From assembly GCF_914767665.1 (NCBI RefSeq), contig NC_059507.1:2542001-2606000 (forward strand): a stretch of DNA of 64,000 bases, given 5' to 3'. Of this stretch, positions 1 through 11,600 are shown piece by piece. A program made the position numbers and the translations under genes. The DNA comes from Harmonia axyridis. Lineage: Eukaryota; Arthropoda; Insecta; Coleoptera; Coccinellidae. Within the stretch, counting starts at the first letter, position 1. Every line of letters begins with the position of its first letter. Under the pieces are notes generated by a model. The model was not told the DNA's origin and searched no databases. It saw nothing but the letters and a program-made list of their open reading frames with translations.

Positions 1-545
1 AGAAAATCATTGGGATATCCCGGCCATTCTTCCACGTCGACGGCCAAACAGAATAAGCACGGTTCCACGGTCATGGTTAGTTATTGGTGGGACCAGCTCG
101 GCGTAGTGTATTATGAGTTGTTGAAACCGACTGAAACAATCACGAGGATCGTTATCGAACGCAATTAAAGCGTTTGAGCCGAGCATTGAAAGACAAACGG
201 CCGCAATACAACGAAAGACATGATAAATGATTTTACAGCATGACACTGCTGGACCCCATGTTGCGAAAGTGGTCAATACATACTTGGAAACGTTGAAATG
301 GGAAGTGCTATCCCACCAACCGTATTCTCCAGACGTTTTTCTCTGGCTGACCCGCACTTCCGCTCTTATGAAGAAGTAAAAATTTGGATCGATTCGTGGA
401 TCGCTTCAAAAGATGACCAGGTTTTTCAACGCAGGATTCGAACGCTGCCCGAAAGATGGGAGAAAGTAGTGGCCAGCGATGGACAATACTTTGAATCATA
501 AATGTATAACCAGTTATTTACAATAAAGCCTCGAATTTCGGAAAA
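1..545 (+). mobile_element. DD34D mariner remnant, C-terminal part, cut by window edge
   Basis: Degraded mariner transposase. In the first frame it reads mariner-like residues such as GHSSTSTAK and WWDQLGVVYYELLKPTETIT. The frame then shifts near position 150. Further on a HDTAGPHVAK block (second catalytic Asp) and a C-terminal segment ending in LPERWEKVVASDGQYFES (298-501) can be read. The third-Asp region is scrambled (YSPDV followed by unrelated residues), so the copy is dead. A relative of the same subfamily lies at 57868-58480. The 5' part lies outside the window. Confidence 0.85.
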
Positions 546-1247
546 AATAGGCGGAATCACGGATATCATGGGACCTTTTTTCCTTAAAATCATCCAGGGA
601 ATCTCTCATTATGGTATTAACCTCCCTGTGTGATAATAAACTCTTTCTCACCACAAAGTTCACATAGTCACATATTTATTTTGAGATTTCGAAACAAATA
701 AACCCAGGTTAGAATCCCGCCGCTGTACATTCAATACAATTTTTACATTGATATTCGTTATATGTACATATAAGATTAATCCATCAACATGTTGAGGTAT
801 TTTGTGATAAAACAGGATATTAGAAACCACAATGTAAAATCTGCAGCTGCAGTGTTTTTTCACAACAAAGCATCGTCGTTTGAATGAGTCATATCTGGAT
901 TATTTTATGGTTATTCAATCATAATCTCACTTTAATTCCATGGAATGAGTGTTATCATAACAAACAACAGATTTCTTCCTCATATATTCGCACATAACAT
1001 CACATTGGCGGAGTTGAAAAAAATAATAACAAGGGCAATCATTTCCATGAATACCTAACCTCTGGCCCGAAGCCTTGCAAATGGGATGGAATCGAAGGAA
1101 ATGATATCCGAAATATAGTTTTTTATTGATGTGATGAATCTATTCCGAACATTAAATTCTATCAAACTCCGCTATACTGACTGAGAAAAAATCCAATCGA
1201 AAATAATAGTAAAAGAAAAAATTGTATCTTCGCTTGGAATATATGTA
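546..1247. other. Intergenic, nothing recognised
   Basis: AT-rich sequence between two mariner copies. I see no exon-like open frame, RNA gene or clear repeat in it. Confidence 0.5.
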
Positions 1248-1249
1248 TA

Positions 1250-2186
1250 GGGTGTTTTTTTTCGAGGTATATAACTTTAAGTTGGCATTACTGTTCAAAA
1301 TGGCTACCGATTTAACAGCTGTCAAGTGATTTATTCTCAGTTTGGTTTGACAATTCATCATGAATAGACTCACGCCTTAACAACGCTTGCAAATAGTACA
1401 ATTTCATTTCGAAAATAATGGTTCTGTGCGGAATACGTATCGCGCACTACGTCCATTTTATTTTTTTTAGCGATGAAGCGCACTTCTGGTTGAATGGCTA
1501 CGTCAACAAACAAAACTGACGCATTTGGAGTAAAGCTAATCCTCAAGTGTATGTCGAAACACCGTTACATCCAGAGAAACTGACTATTTGGTGCGCTTTA
1601 TGGGCTGGTGGAATCATTGGTCCGTACTTCTTCAAAAACGATGATGGCCAGAACGTTACAGTCAATGGTGATCGGTATAGAGCCATGATTACTAACTTTT
1701 TCATTCCTGAATTGATCAACCATGATGTCCAGGAGATGTGGTTCCAACAAGACGGCGCAACATGTCACACAGCTCGTGCCACAATCGATTTATTGAAAGA
1801 CACGTTTGGTGACCGCCTAATTTCACGGTTTGGACATGTGAATTGGCCTCCAAGATCTTGTGATTTAACACCGCTAGACTACTTTCTGTGGGGCTATGTA
1901 AAGCCATTGGTCTATGCGGATAAGCGACAAACCCTTGACCATTTGGAAGACAACATTCGCCGTGTTATTGCCGATATACGGCCACAAATGTTGGAAAAAG
2001 TCATCGAAAATTGGACGTCCAGATTGGACTACATCCGAGCCAGCCGTGGCGGTCATATGCCAGAAATCATATTCAAAAGGTAATGCCACAAGATCATCTT
2101 GCGGATAAATAAGATTCATGTCAATCGAATAATCCATCGTTGTTTCATTGCAATTTAAAGTTCTATAGCTCTTAAAAAACACCCTT
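1250..2186 (+). mobile_element. DD41D mariner deletion derivative, copy 1
   Basis: About 937 bp with imperfect terminal inverted repeats (GGGTGTTTTTTTTCGAGG at the left, the complement of GGGTGTTTTTTAAGAGC at the right), flanked by TA on both sides. The left part keeps the N-terminal helix-turn-helix start (NRLTP, QRLQIVQFHFENNGSV). The sequence then jumps straight to the first catalytic block FSDEAHFWLNGYVNKQN, because the middle of the transposase gene is deleted. The remaining C-terminal frame (1547-2083) is open and carries WFQQDGATCHTAR and CDLTPLDYFLWG. I count 41 residues between the second and third Asp, which places it in the DD41D (rosa) group. It also carries a TGA in NKQN*RIW. It cannot encode a full transposase. 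Confidence 0.9.
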
Positions 2187-3366
2187 TACATGTAAAAGAC
2201 TCAACCAGTATTCTCAAAAAATTAGGTTTTGAGAATTTTTGCAGGCATACCTTCTGAGTCAGGTTTTTCTTTACATAAAGTTGAGAGCCAGAATATGAAA
2301 CGTAAATCCATGTTTGCTGCAGGCTAATTAATATTCACAGGATTCATTCATAATTGAAGATTTCATATCAATTCGAATAAAAAATGCTGATAGTGTTCAT
2401 AAATTCAGAAATTGTTATAGAATAGATATGAAACCTTTTTCTTTGTTTACATTATACCCAAGGGCAAAAAACATTGAACACGTTGAGAATTCTCTTCGAT
2501 CTGAAACAATTGTTTACGAACCGTAAATGTCCATAACGTCCTAGATACGTAATATAGGTACCATTTTTCGTTTCAATGTTTTACGGATCATCTTTCGCAA
2601 GCTCGAAGTGAAAGTATTCGAAAAATCGAAAAATCTTTACCCGCTCATGTATTAGAAAAGTCCCAGTATCCACTGAATGGAACGGCTTAGAATCCAGGTC
2701 AACGATTTATTGACAAAGAGAAGCAAAATAGTTTTATACAGCTGCTCCTACATAAACGTATATGTTACGCTATTTCCTTTCAAATCTAACATATTCAGAT
2801 TACAGATATTTTTGTTCCTCATCATGTTTCACTCTATTCATATTCAACGCCTTTTAGTTTTATATATCCGATTATAAATCCTGGAACTTGTTCAAGGCAA
2901 AAAACCATCGATGTGTAGAATGCGAAAATCAAATCAAAAAAGCAATTCGTCCACACTATTTGAGATTATTTCTTTTTGATCCGACTGAAATTCTGAAATC
3001 AGTTGAAAAATACCAAATTCCTGAATTGGAGGTACAAAAAAACGAATGACAAATTCCTCGAATCATTTTAATTTGATTATTTTTTGGTGGACCACTGGTA
3101 ATTTAGGAAAATTCGAAAAGATACTTGAAACTACAATTTTTCTTATCTCGTAGTTTTGTCATATCAGCTACCGATTTCGAGCAGAAAATCTTCAAACAAT
3201 TCTCTAGTAATCCTCAGGAATATCCAAATTATTATAAAGATTCAGTTAGTTTTTTGAGTTGTGATGAATGAATTAATTAAAAGTTTAGGTACTTATTTAC
3301 TCAATCTGTAGAGAAGGTTACAAAAGATTCGAACTTTTATAATCATCACAAAAAATTAGAACTGAA
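2187..3366. other. Intergenic, nothing recognised
   Basis: AT-rich spacer between mariner copies 1 and 2. No coding exon or structured repeat can be supported. Confidence 0.5.
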
Positions 3367-4304
3367 GGGTGTTTTTTTTTTCGAGGTATATAACTTTAAG
3401 TTGGCGTTACTGTTCAAGATAGCGACCGATTTAACAGCTGTCAAGTGATTGATTCTCAGTTTGGTTTGGCAATTCATCATGAATAGACTCACGCCTGAAC
3501 AACGCTTGCAAATAGTGCAATTTTATTTCGAAAATAATGGTTCTGTGCGGAATACGTATCGCGCACTACGTCCATTTTATTTTGTTTAGCGATCAAGGGC
3601 ACTTCTGGTTGAATGGCTACGTCAACAAACAAAACTGCCGCATTTGGAGTGAAGCTAATCCTCAAGTATATGTCGAAACATCGTTACATCCAGAAAATTT
3701 GACTGTTTGGTGCGCTTTATAGGATGGTGGAATCATTGGTCCGTACTTCTTCAAAAACGATGATGGCCAGAACGTGACAGTCAATGGTGATCGGTATAGA
3801 GCCATGATTACTAAATTTTTCATTCCTGAATTGAACAATCATGATGTCCAGGAGCTGTGGTTCCAACAAGACGGCGCAACATGTCACACAGTTCGTGCCA
3901 CAATCGATTTATTGGAAGACACGTTTGGTGACCGCCTAATTTCACGTTTTGGACCTGTGAATTGGCCTCGAAGATCTTGTGATTTAACACCGCGAGACTA
4001 CTTTCTGTGGGGCTATGTAACGTTATTGGTCTATGCAGATAAGCCACAAACCCTTGACCATTTGGACGACAACATTTGCCGTGTTATTGGCGATATACGG
4101 CCACAAATGTTAGAAAAAGTCATCGAAAATTGGACGTCAGATTGGACTACATCCGAGCCAGCCGTGGCGGTCATATGCCAGAAATCATATTTAAAATGTA
4201 ATGCCACAAGATTATCTTGCGGATAAATAAAATGCATGTCAATCGAATAATCCATCGTTGTTTTATTGCAATTTAAAGTTCTATAGCTCTAAAAAAACAC
4301 CCTT
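3367..4304 (+). mobile_element. DD41D mariner deletion derivative, copy 2
   Basis: Same architecture and same internal deletion junction as copy 1. It has GGGTGTTTTTTTTTCGAGG at the left and AAAAAACACCC at the right, followed by TTTA. The C-terminal frame is broken by a TAG after TVWCAL and is then open at 3774-4226, where the last part shifts frame (a base lost in the segment after ENWTS). The DGATCHT and CDLTPRDYFLWG motifs remain readable. Confidence 0.9.
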
Positions 4305-5650
4305 TACATACTTCCAATTTAGGATCATTCTGTAGTAAAATCAAAGTTTATCAAAATTCCATGAGAATCGTTTGATTCGCGAGATTGAAAAATAAATTTT
4401 ATGGAAATTCGATATATCCAGGATAGTTCAATTAGTTTATCGACTACTCCATAAATTCTGCTATGTAAACTCCATATGATTTCATAACAAACATCTCCAG
4501 GTGCAAGCACTGTAGCATAATTTCTAGAGGCTTATTTAACTGTGTGTTGAGAGATTCTATGAGATAAGGAGGAAGTAATAAGCCATTGTGTAATTTTGTT
4601 CCTCTAATGACATACAATTCAACCTACAATTATGCATACCGTAAGAACAAACGATCTCTTCTGTTTAAATTTTTGTGTACCAGGAAGTCGTCGTACTTTG
4701 CAATCATATCAACAAATAGATATTTTTTGTTTCCACTTAACGATAGCCGCAATGACTCAGAGGTAATGCTGATGTGTTCTGGTAGGCAATGTGATTAACT
4801 GGACCATAAGATCCGAATATAGCTTACGTTTTCACGAAATAAATGGATCGAATTAGAGGATTAGAGGTTCTTGCAGGTTTTTTTCACATTCATATTTACT
4901 TTCAACAAATTTCATCATGATTATGTTATACTCGATGTTTATTTCCATTATATTGTGGTATCTAAGGCAAATCGATCGACTGATATCCGGATTATAATTA
5001 TAATTTGGGAAATATCTGGAAAAATTCAAAAATCCAGATTATTTCTTGAAAAATTAAATTTCGCGAATTATCAAAAACTGCAAATTAAGTGTTATAATTA
5101 GACATGATATCATAGTTTCTGAATGATTTCCACGTGTAGAAGATCATCTTTGATGATTTAAATGGTGCATATATAACTCTAGATAATAGCTATCAAGAAA
5201 ATATCACTAAGTTGGTTTCATATTCCTTGATTTTGACTTTTCAGCATTTCATCTCATAAATTATTAGATATAGGCAAAATTATCCAATATTATAACTGCC
5301 ATACTATTCAGTTCTTACATTTTCTCAATTTGAATTACCAATTATCCAGTAATAGTATTGATATCTCAATCAATTGGATATCGAATTGGTGTTGTAACTC
5401 TTTCAGTTTGCATTGCGCATCCACCAAGCATTTCTATTTTCTTATTCATGGATGATGAATCAATTGTTTTCCATCGGTGATTACTTTTGTAAATTTTGAG
5501 CTAGAAGAATGTTTCAAATTTTGAGAGAAACGACAGTAGGTACTCAGCGCATAAGCTTAATTTTTTTGACTCTACAGACTGGTCCGAAAGTGGCGAAACA
5601 TGATACCATCATGTTTTTGTAAATGGAAATGCACATTTTTATATCATACC
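4305..5650. other. Intergenic, nothing recognised
   Basis: AT-rich sequence with only short non-conserved open frames. Confidence 0.5.
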
Positions 5651-6131
5651 ATAGTATAAGGAAAGGATATTAAGCCAGTGTAGTGCTTTTTTCGATTTTG
5701 TTGATGTTGAGCGCCATCTAGTTGTACTCACGTTTTACTCGAATTTTACTGTCGAAAATTGGTCCGTAAAGTGGAGCCCTCTGAAAAAATCGGTGTAATT
5801 TTGAAGAACTAAAATATTTGAAATAGAGTGGTCAGAAGATTTCTATATTTTGATATTTTTTCTGCTCTGTAATAAGCATTTACGCCAGTGGCGTGTATTT
5901 GTGATAACTTAATAATAACATAAAAATTGTTGGCAATGTCATGCGACCCCTTTTCAACCACGCCACTGAATGAATTATCGTATTATTTTTGCGACATCTA
6001 TAACTCTTGATTCAGCGCTATCTATTATCGAGTTACTTCTCCAAATCCAAATCCAACTACAGTAGCGACCCCTGGTGACTATTTCCTTGCCGTCAAACGG
6101 CGGTTGGCTTACTATCCTTTCCTTATACTAT
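5651..6131. mobile_element. 481-bp MITE, TIR ATAGTATAAGGAAAGGATA, left copy
   Basis: Begins with ATAGTATAAGGAAAGGATA and ends with its complement (TATCCTTTCCTTATACTAT). It has no coding capacity. Inside are a GTGGCGTG and a CACGCCACTG motif. A second copy in the opposite orientation lies at 7218-7692 and matches along its whole length, so the two form the arms of a large inverted repeat. Confidence 0.85.
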
Positions 6132-6570
6132 AATCATACTCACAATCTCCATGAAATTCTGAGTCCGAAATACCTGACCTGTCATCATTTATCTCTGGTA
6201 CTCTTTGACGTAGGCCACTTTTTTAGACAATTTTGAGTCTTCTGCAAATTAACGGATCACTCTACAAGTGGTCCGAAAGACCAATGCAATTTAAAAAAAA
6301 AATAACTTAAAAAATATCAGTGAGTTTATTTATTTTAACGGTATGCCCTAATATTTTTCGATTGTCGTATAGCCTAGTGAGTAGTCTTTTTTTGTTGAGA
6401 CATGTGCCTAAAATGAATAGTTATTGAAATGCTTCGCATTTCATGTTTTGTACGGAGTTTGGCCGTATACTTTCCACGCATACAGTTTCAATGGGATAAT
6501 ATTACTCATTTTTACTCAATACCTACTAAGAATATCAACTGAATACAAGCCAAATCAAATAAATCATCAA

Positions 6571-6918
6571 AATATTTGGAAACATTCATTTTAATAAAAT
6601 GAAATGGAGACCACGTGAAAAAACTGAAACATAGTCTAAATTCTCTATGCTTATTTTCAGATATCAACTATATGTTAAACTCATATGATCTGCTCAGATG
6701 TCTGTCAACTCTTTTTAAATCGAACTGCAGCTCATATCAATCATATTGAAAGTATTAAAAAAGTTGGCAGACATCTGAGCAGTTCATATGAGAGATAAAT
6801 ATCGATGAGACTTTTTATCTCAGAATACCATGCAGATAGTTCGAACTCCCTTAGACTATGTTTCTGTTTGATCTGTTTTTTCCATTTCATTTTATCAAAA
6901 TGAATGTTTCCAAATATT
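6571..6918. repeat. 348-bp near-palindrome
   Basis: The left arm starts AATATTTGGAAACATTCATT and the right arm ends with its complement (AATGAATGTTTCCAAATATT). Inner blocks also pair: CAGATGTCTG with CAGACATCTG, and CTCATATGA with TCATATGAG. The loop is only about 15 bp, so the whole unit could fold into a single long hairpin. It lies in the gap between the two inverted MITE copies. It is probably a foldback-type MITE; its superfamily is unknown. Confidence 0.75.
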
Positions 6919-7217
6919 CCGATAATTTCTTCGATTATGCCTCATATCCATTCAGTGATGAGAAGCCACTACTGGAGACATCTATGTAACAGGAGCAAAA
7001 CTATTTTATTTAAGTCGATATTATGATAGAATACTATCATTCAAATCGTTCTCACTATTATTTTCTTGATAATTTCGTAATTATGTATTCTAAAAGGAGA
7101 TGAAATATTACATTTATATGTGAAAGAAAACCTTACCCAAAATACCACTCAGTTCTAGTTACCCGAACTGAAAGAAATTGAAAAAGGAATCATGGCAACC
7201 CAGTGATGCCTGCTATC

Positions 7218-7692
7218 ATAGTATAAGGAAAGGATAGTAAGTCAATCGCCGTTTGACGGCAAGGAAATAGTCACCAGGGGTCGCTACTGTAGTTGGATTT
7301 GGATAAGTAACTCGATAATAGATAGCGCTGAATCATGAGCTATAGATGGCGCAGAAATAATACGATAATTCATTCAGTGGCGTGGTTGAAAAGGGGTCGC
7401 ATGACATTGCCAACAATTTTTATGTTATTATTAAGTTATCACAAATACACGCCACTAGCGTAAATGCTTATTACAGAGCAGAAAAAATATCAAAATATAG
7501 AAATCTTCTGACTACTCTATTTCAAATATTTTAGTTCTTCAAAATAACACCGATTTTTTCAGAGGGCTCCACTTTACGGACCAATTTTTGACAGTAAAAT
7601 TCGAGTAAAATGTGAGTACAACTAGATGGCACTCAACATCAACAAAATCGAAAAAAGCACTAAACTGGCTTACTATCCTTTCCTTATACTAT
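7218..7692. mobile_element. 475-bp MITE, inverted second copy
   Basis: Reverse-complement relative of the element at 5651-6131, with the same termini (ATAGTATAAGGAAAGGATAG at the left, CTATCCTTTCCTTATACTAT at the right). The two copies differ by scattered substitutions and small indels. Confidence 0.85.
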
Positions 7693-8641
7693 GCTGCTAT
7701 GTACACCCTCCATGTCCATATCGAAGCATGGTGACTTTGCTGTCGAAAGTTTGGGTTACTGTCTCAAGCGTTCCACGACGCCATCTTTCGAGTAAACAAA
7801 GAGTCACTACAGAACATTTGATGTGAAAATATGGGAGGGATTTTAGGATCTGAGGACGAGAGTTTATTATCCAAAATATTTTGTAAATAACTTACTTTAC
7901 CCCTACTTTTGAAGGAGTAAAATAGCTTATTATATTTGGGTCGTGCAAAAAATGTATTACACAAGAAATAATTCAATAGAATAACATTACTTTGGTTACC
8001 AACTAAATATCTATCAACTAGAAATTCACAGCTGAGTCTATTAACATCGAATCATATCGATGAAAATTTATTTACAATTTGAACATATATCAAAACCACT
8101 AAACTAATGCAGTTGGATTGAATGATGGTATCTAAGAAGACATTTTGTTATACAGTGTGGCCTACATAATATAACGGCCTTCAGTAAGTTTTTTTTCCGG
8201 AAAACGCTAATTTTCATTGGAGACACAGCATTTTTGAGTTTTTGCAATTGGTCTATTTAAGAAGAGGTATCCTGATAAATTTCTGTTTGGCGTAAGTTTT
8301 GGTATAATAACTCATTGGAATAACCTAGTGTTCATTTCTAAACAGTCATTGTATCTTGGTTTATAATTTTCTCTTGAATGCAGTAACATTTTAGATGAAA
8401 CTTCATTCCTCAAGCCAGTCAAGCCAAAACGGAAGCTAACCAGAAATGCTCTAGCGGATTTATAAATGAAATTGCAAAACCTTCACTTGATACCCATTGG
8501 TAGTAAAAACCCAGGAATTTGCAGTCTTTAGATGCCCCCTCCAATTGAAAATTGACCTTCTTTTGGCGTTTCCAAGAAAAACTCATGCCCACTAAAATAT
8601 TGAGTGGAGTGCTTCACCAATCACCCTCTAAATGAAATCTC
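7693..8641. other. 3' flank of the ABCG gene
   Basis: Non-coding sequence downstream of the ABCG stop codon; the 3' UTR must start here on the minus strand. I could not pick a convincing polyadenylation signal. A possible element end (TACAGTGTGGCC) occurs near 8153. Confidence 0.45.
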
Positions 8642-11600
8642 TCATGGACCAAAATAAGATTTGACTATCTTCGCCACCACGTATATGGCTTTGGCATACT
8701 TATTAGGCTTCAGTCTCTGCTTCAAAAGGTAGAAACCTACGCTCTTGAAGAGCAACAAGAAAAACACTAGAGCTAGTACATCCACCCATACAATGCAATT
8801 CTCCATCCCCATGTTTCTAAGGAAATAACTGACGTCAGTGTAAAGACACCAATCTTCATCTTCTGGACAAGGTATTGTTTCTCTGTTTCTCAACATGGTG
8901 CCCATCAAGCCTTCCATGGAGTACCGGAGATAGTCGAAGTACATGGAGAAGCGGATCCATCCAGGTATGTTCTCAGACCCGGATCCAAAACCATAGGTTG
9001 CCAGCAGCATCAACGGTACTTTGGAAATCGTTCCAAGAAATAGAGCGTTCTGGGGAAATAGAAAAAAAATCAGAGGCATTTATTGAATGAAAAGTCTATA
9101 TGAAGGGTGTTTTTTTAGATCTATAGAACTTTTAATTATAATGAAACAACAATGGATTATTCGATTGACATGAATTTCATTTATCCGCAAGATAATCTTG
9201 TGGCATTACATTTTAAATATGATTTCTGGCATATGACCGCCACGGCTGGCTCGGATGTAGTCCAATCTGGATGTCCAATTTTCGATGACTTTTTCCAACA
9301 TTTGTGGCCGTATATCGGCAATAACACGGCGAATGTTGTCTTCCAAATGGTCAAGGGTTAGTGGCTTATCCGCATAGACCAATGACTTTACATAGCCCCA
9401 CAGAAAGTAGTCTAGCGGTGTTCAATCTCAAGATCTTGGAGGCCAATTCACAGGTCCAAAACGTGAAATTAGGCGGTCACCAAACGTGTCTTTCAATAAA
9501 TCGATTGTGGCACGAGCTGTGTGACATTTTGCGCCGTCTTGTTGGAACCACAGCTCCTGGACAACATGGTTGTTCAACTCAGGAATGAAAAAGTTATTAA
9601 TCATGGCTCTATACGATCACCATTGACTGTAACGTTCTGGCCATCATCGTTTTTGAAGAAGCACGGACCAATGATTCCACCAACCCATAAAGCGCACCAA
9701 ACAGTCAGTTTTTCTGGATGTAACGGTGTTTCGACATACACTTGAGGATTAGCTTCACTCCAAATGCGGCAGTTTTGTTTGTTGAGGTAGCCATTCAACC
9801 AGGAGTGCGCTTCATCGCTAAACAAAATAAAATGGACGTAATGCGCGATACGTAATCCGCACAGAAGCATTATTTTCGAAATGAAATTGCACTATTTGCA
9901 AGCGTTGTTGAGGCGTGAGTCTATTCATTATGAATTGCCAAACTAATCTGAGAATAAATCACTTGACAGCTGTTAAATCGGTCGCCATCTTGAACAGTTA
10001 TGCCAACTTAAAGTTAAATACCTCGAAAAAAAACACCCTATATTTTCACTAGTTTTGCTCTGGACACATCGAATGTTCTCAATCATAAAATTAACTTTAA
10101 ATAGATTTTACTTACCACAATATTGAAAATAACACCAACTATTATACCGTAGCTCTCTGCAACCATGGCAGTTAAAACACAAATAACATAAAATAAGACT
10201 ATTCTGTCTGGGTCCAGAGGTTGTGATGTTGTTGTGTAGGTCAGTGCGACGTATAAAAATGTCAAAACCATCTGGATAGGAATATTGGCTATTGTTAGTG
10301 CCAAATAGTATGATCCTAGTCCGTACCATCTATTCAAATATTCCCTCTTGAGTACCTTAATCTCTAGGGGAACTGTAAAAAAAATTGATGCACTGATTTT
10401 TGTAATTTTACAAATTGAATATCATAAAAATCGGTCATGCCAACATTAACATAAAACTAATTAATTTCACTCACCCCAGACTAAGAAAGGCATCATTGGA
10501 ACGTACATGAAGAAAATAATGCAAGAGTAGAAGAACCCGAAATTAAAGAGAGTTTTTGATCCATCATTTCCCATTCCCTTGTACATATTGGCTATTAGAG
10601 TTCCAATAAATAAAGTTATGCCCGTTCTCAATAGAATACCACTCTGCAAACAAAATGGGCAGAAATCAACATCTGAAATTTGTTGGTGAGAACGAGTAAA
10701 ATTTTTTTCTCTACCACATAAAAGTTCAGCCATGGATTGATTCATGTAACAAAATGTTGACAATCTGGCGTTTTGAAAAAAAAATCTAATGAATCGAATG
10801 GGTATCTTACCTTATCCCTCCAAATTTGCACCCATATCCTCATTGTAAGAATGAAAATCTGTTCCAAAAATGTTGATCCCATATTTTCCATTTTAGCATA
10901 GTTGGAATTCTGAATTTCAACATTTATTTCTTTGATTGATTCTTGTTTTGTCTGATCCGATGTATCAGATATATCTTTGGCGTAGCTTGAATTCATTCCA
11001 TTTTCACTCGTTGTGACTAGTTTTTTCTGGAAATCTCCATATTCTTTATTACAGACTTCGAGTACTAAAAAAAAATTATTATTTTGATATGTTATCTGCT
11101 CACACCCATCAACTGAATATAAACTTGATTTATATATCTATAAATCGGCCGTTCTGATTGGTTGGTTGTCCTTTTTTTATCTCACGAGAATTCATTACCG
11201 TAGCAATATTGGAGATTGCCAGAATCAGTTAATAAAGCTCATGAATATTCTACCTACATAACTAAGTCATTAAAATTTTTATGGACTGGCTTTATTGACA
11301 TTTTAAAGTTGGCTTGGATGCAGAGAATAAAATGCTGATCTTTGAGGGTGTGAATCCCTAGGTGTTTTTGGGAAGAAATGGTCAATAGGTTTAGGTTTAT
11401 GTAAACTATTATTCTTGACAGCAGTCAAGCATTCATTCTGTAACATCCCTTATAGTTTTCAAAGTGTCTCAAGATGAAATGTTTGATATATTTTTTTCAA
11501 CCAATCTAGAAATCTAAATTCTTAGAAGAATCGGCTGTTTCCTAAGCTAGTTATGCGCTGAATCATATACTACCAAAAATTGAGAACAATATTATCGAAA

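Noticed and set aside
9152..9745. Three plus-strand frames of 69-75 codons, recurring next to every mariner copy
   Set aside because: They are reverse-strand shadows of the DD41D transposase and recur only because the element does.
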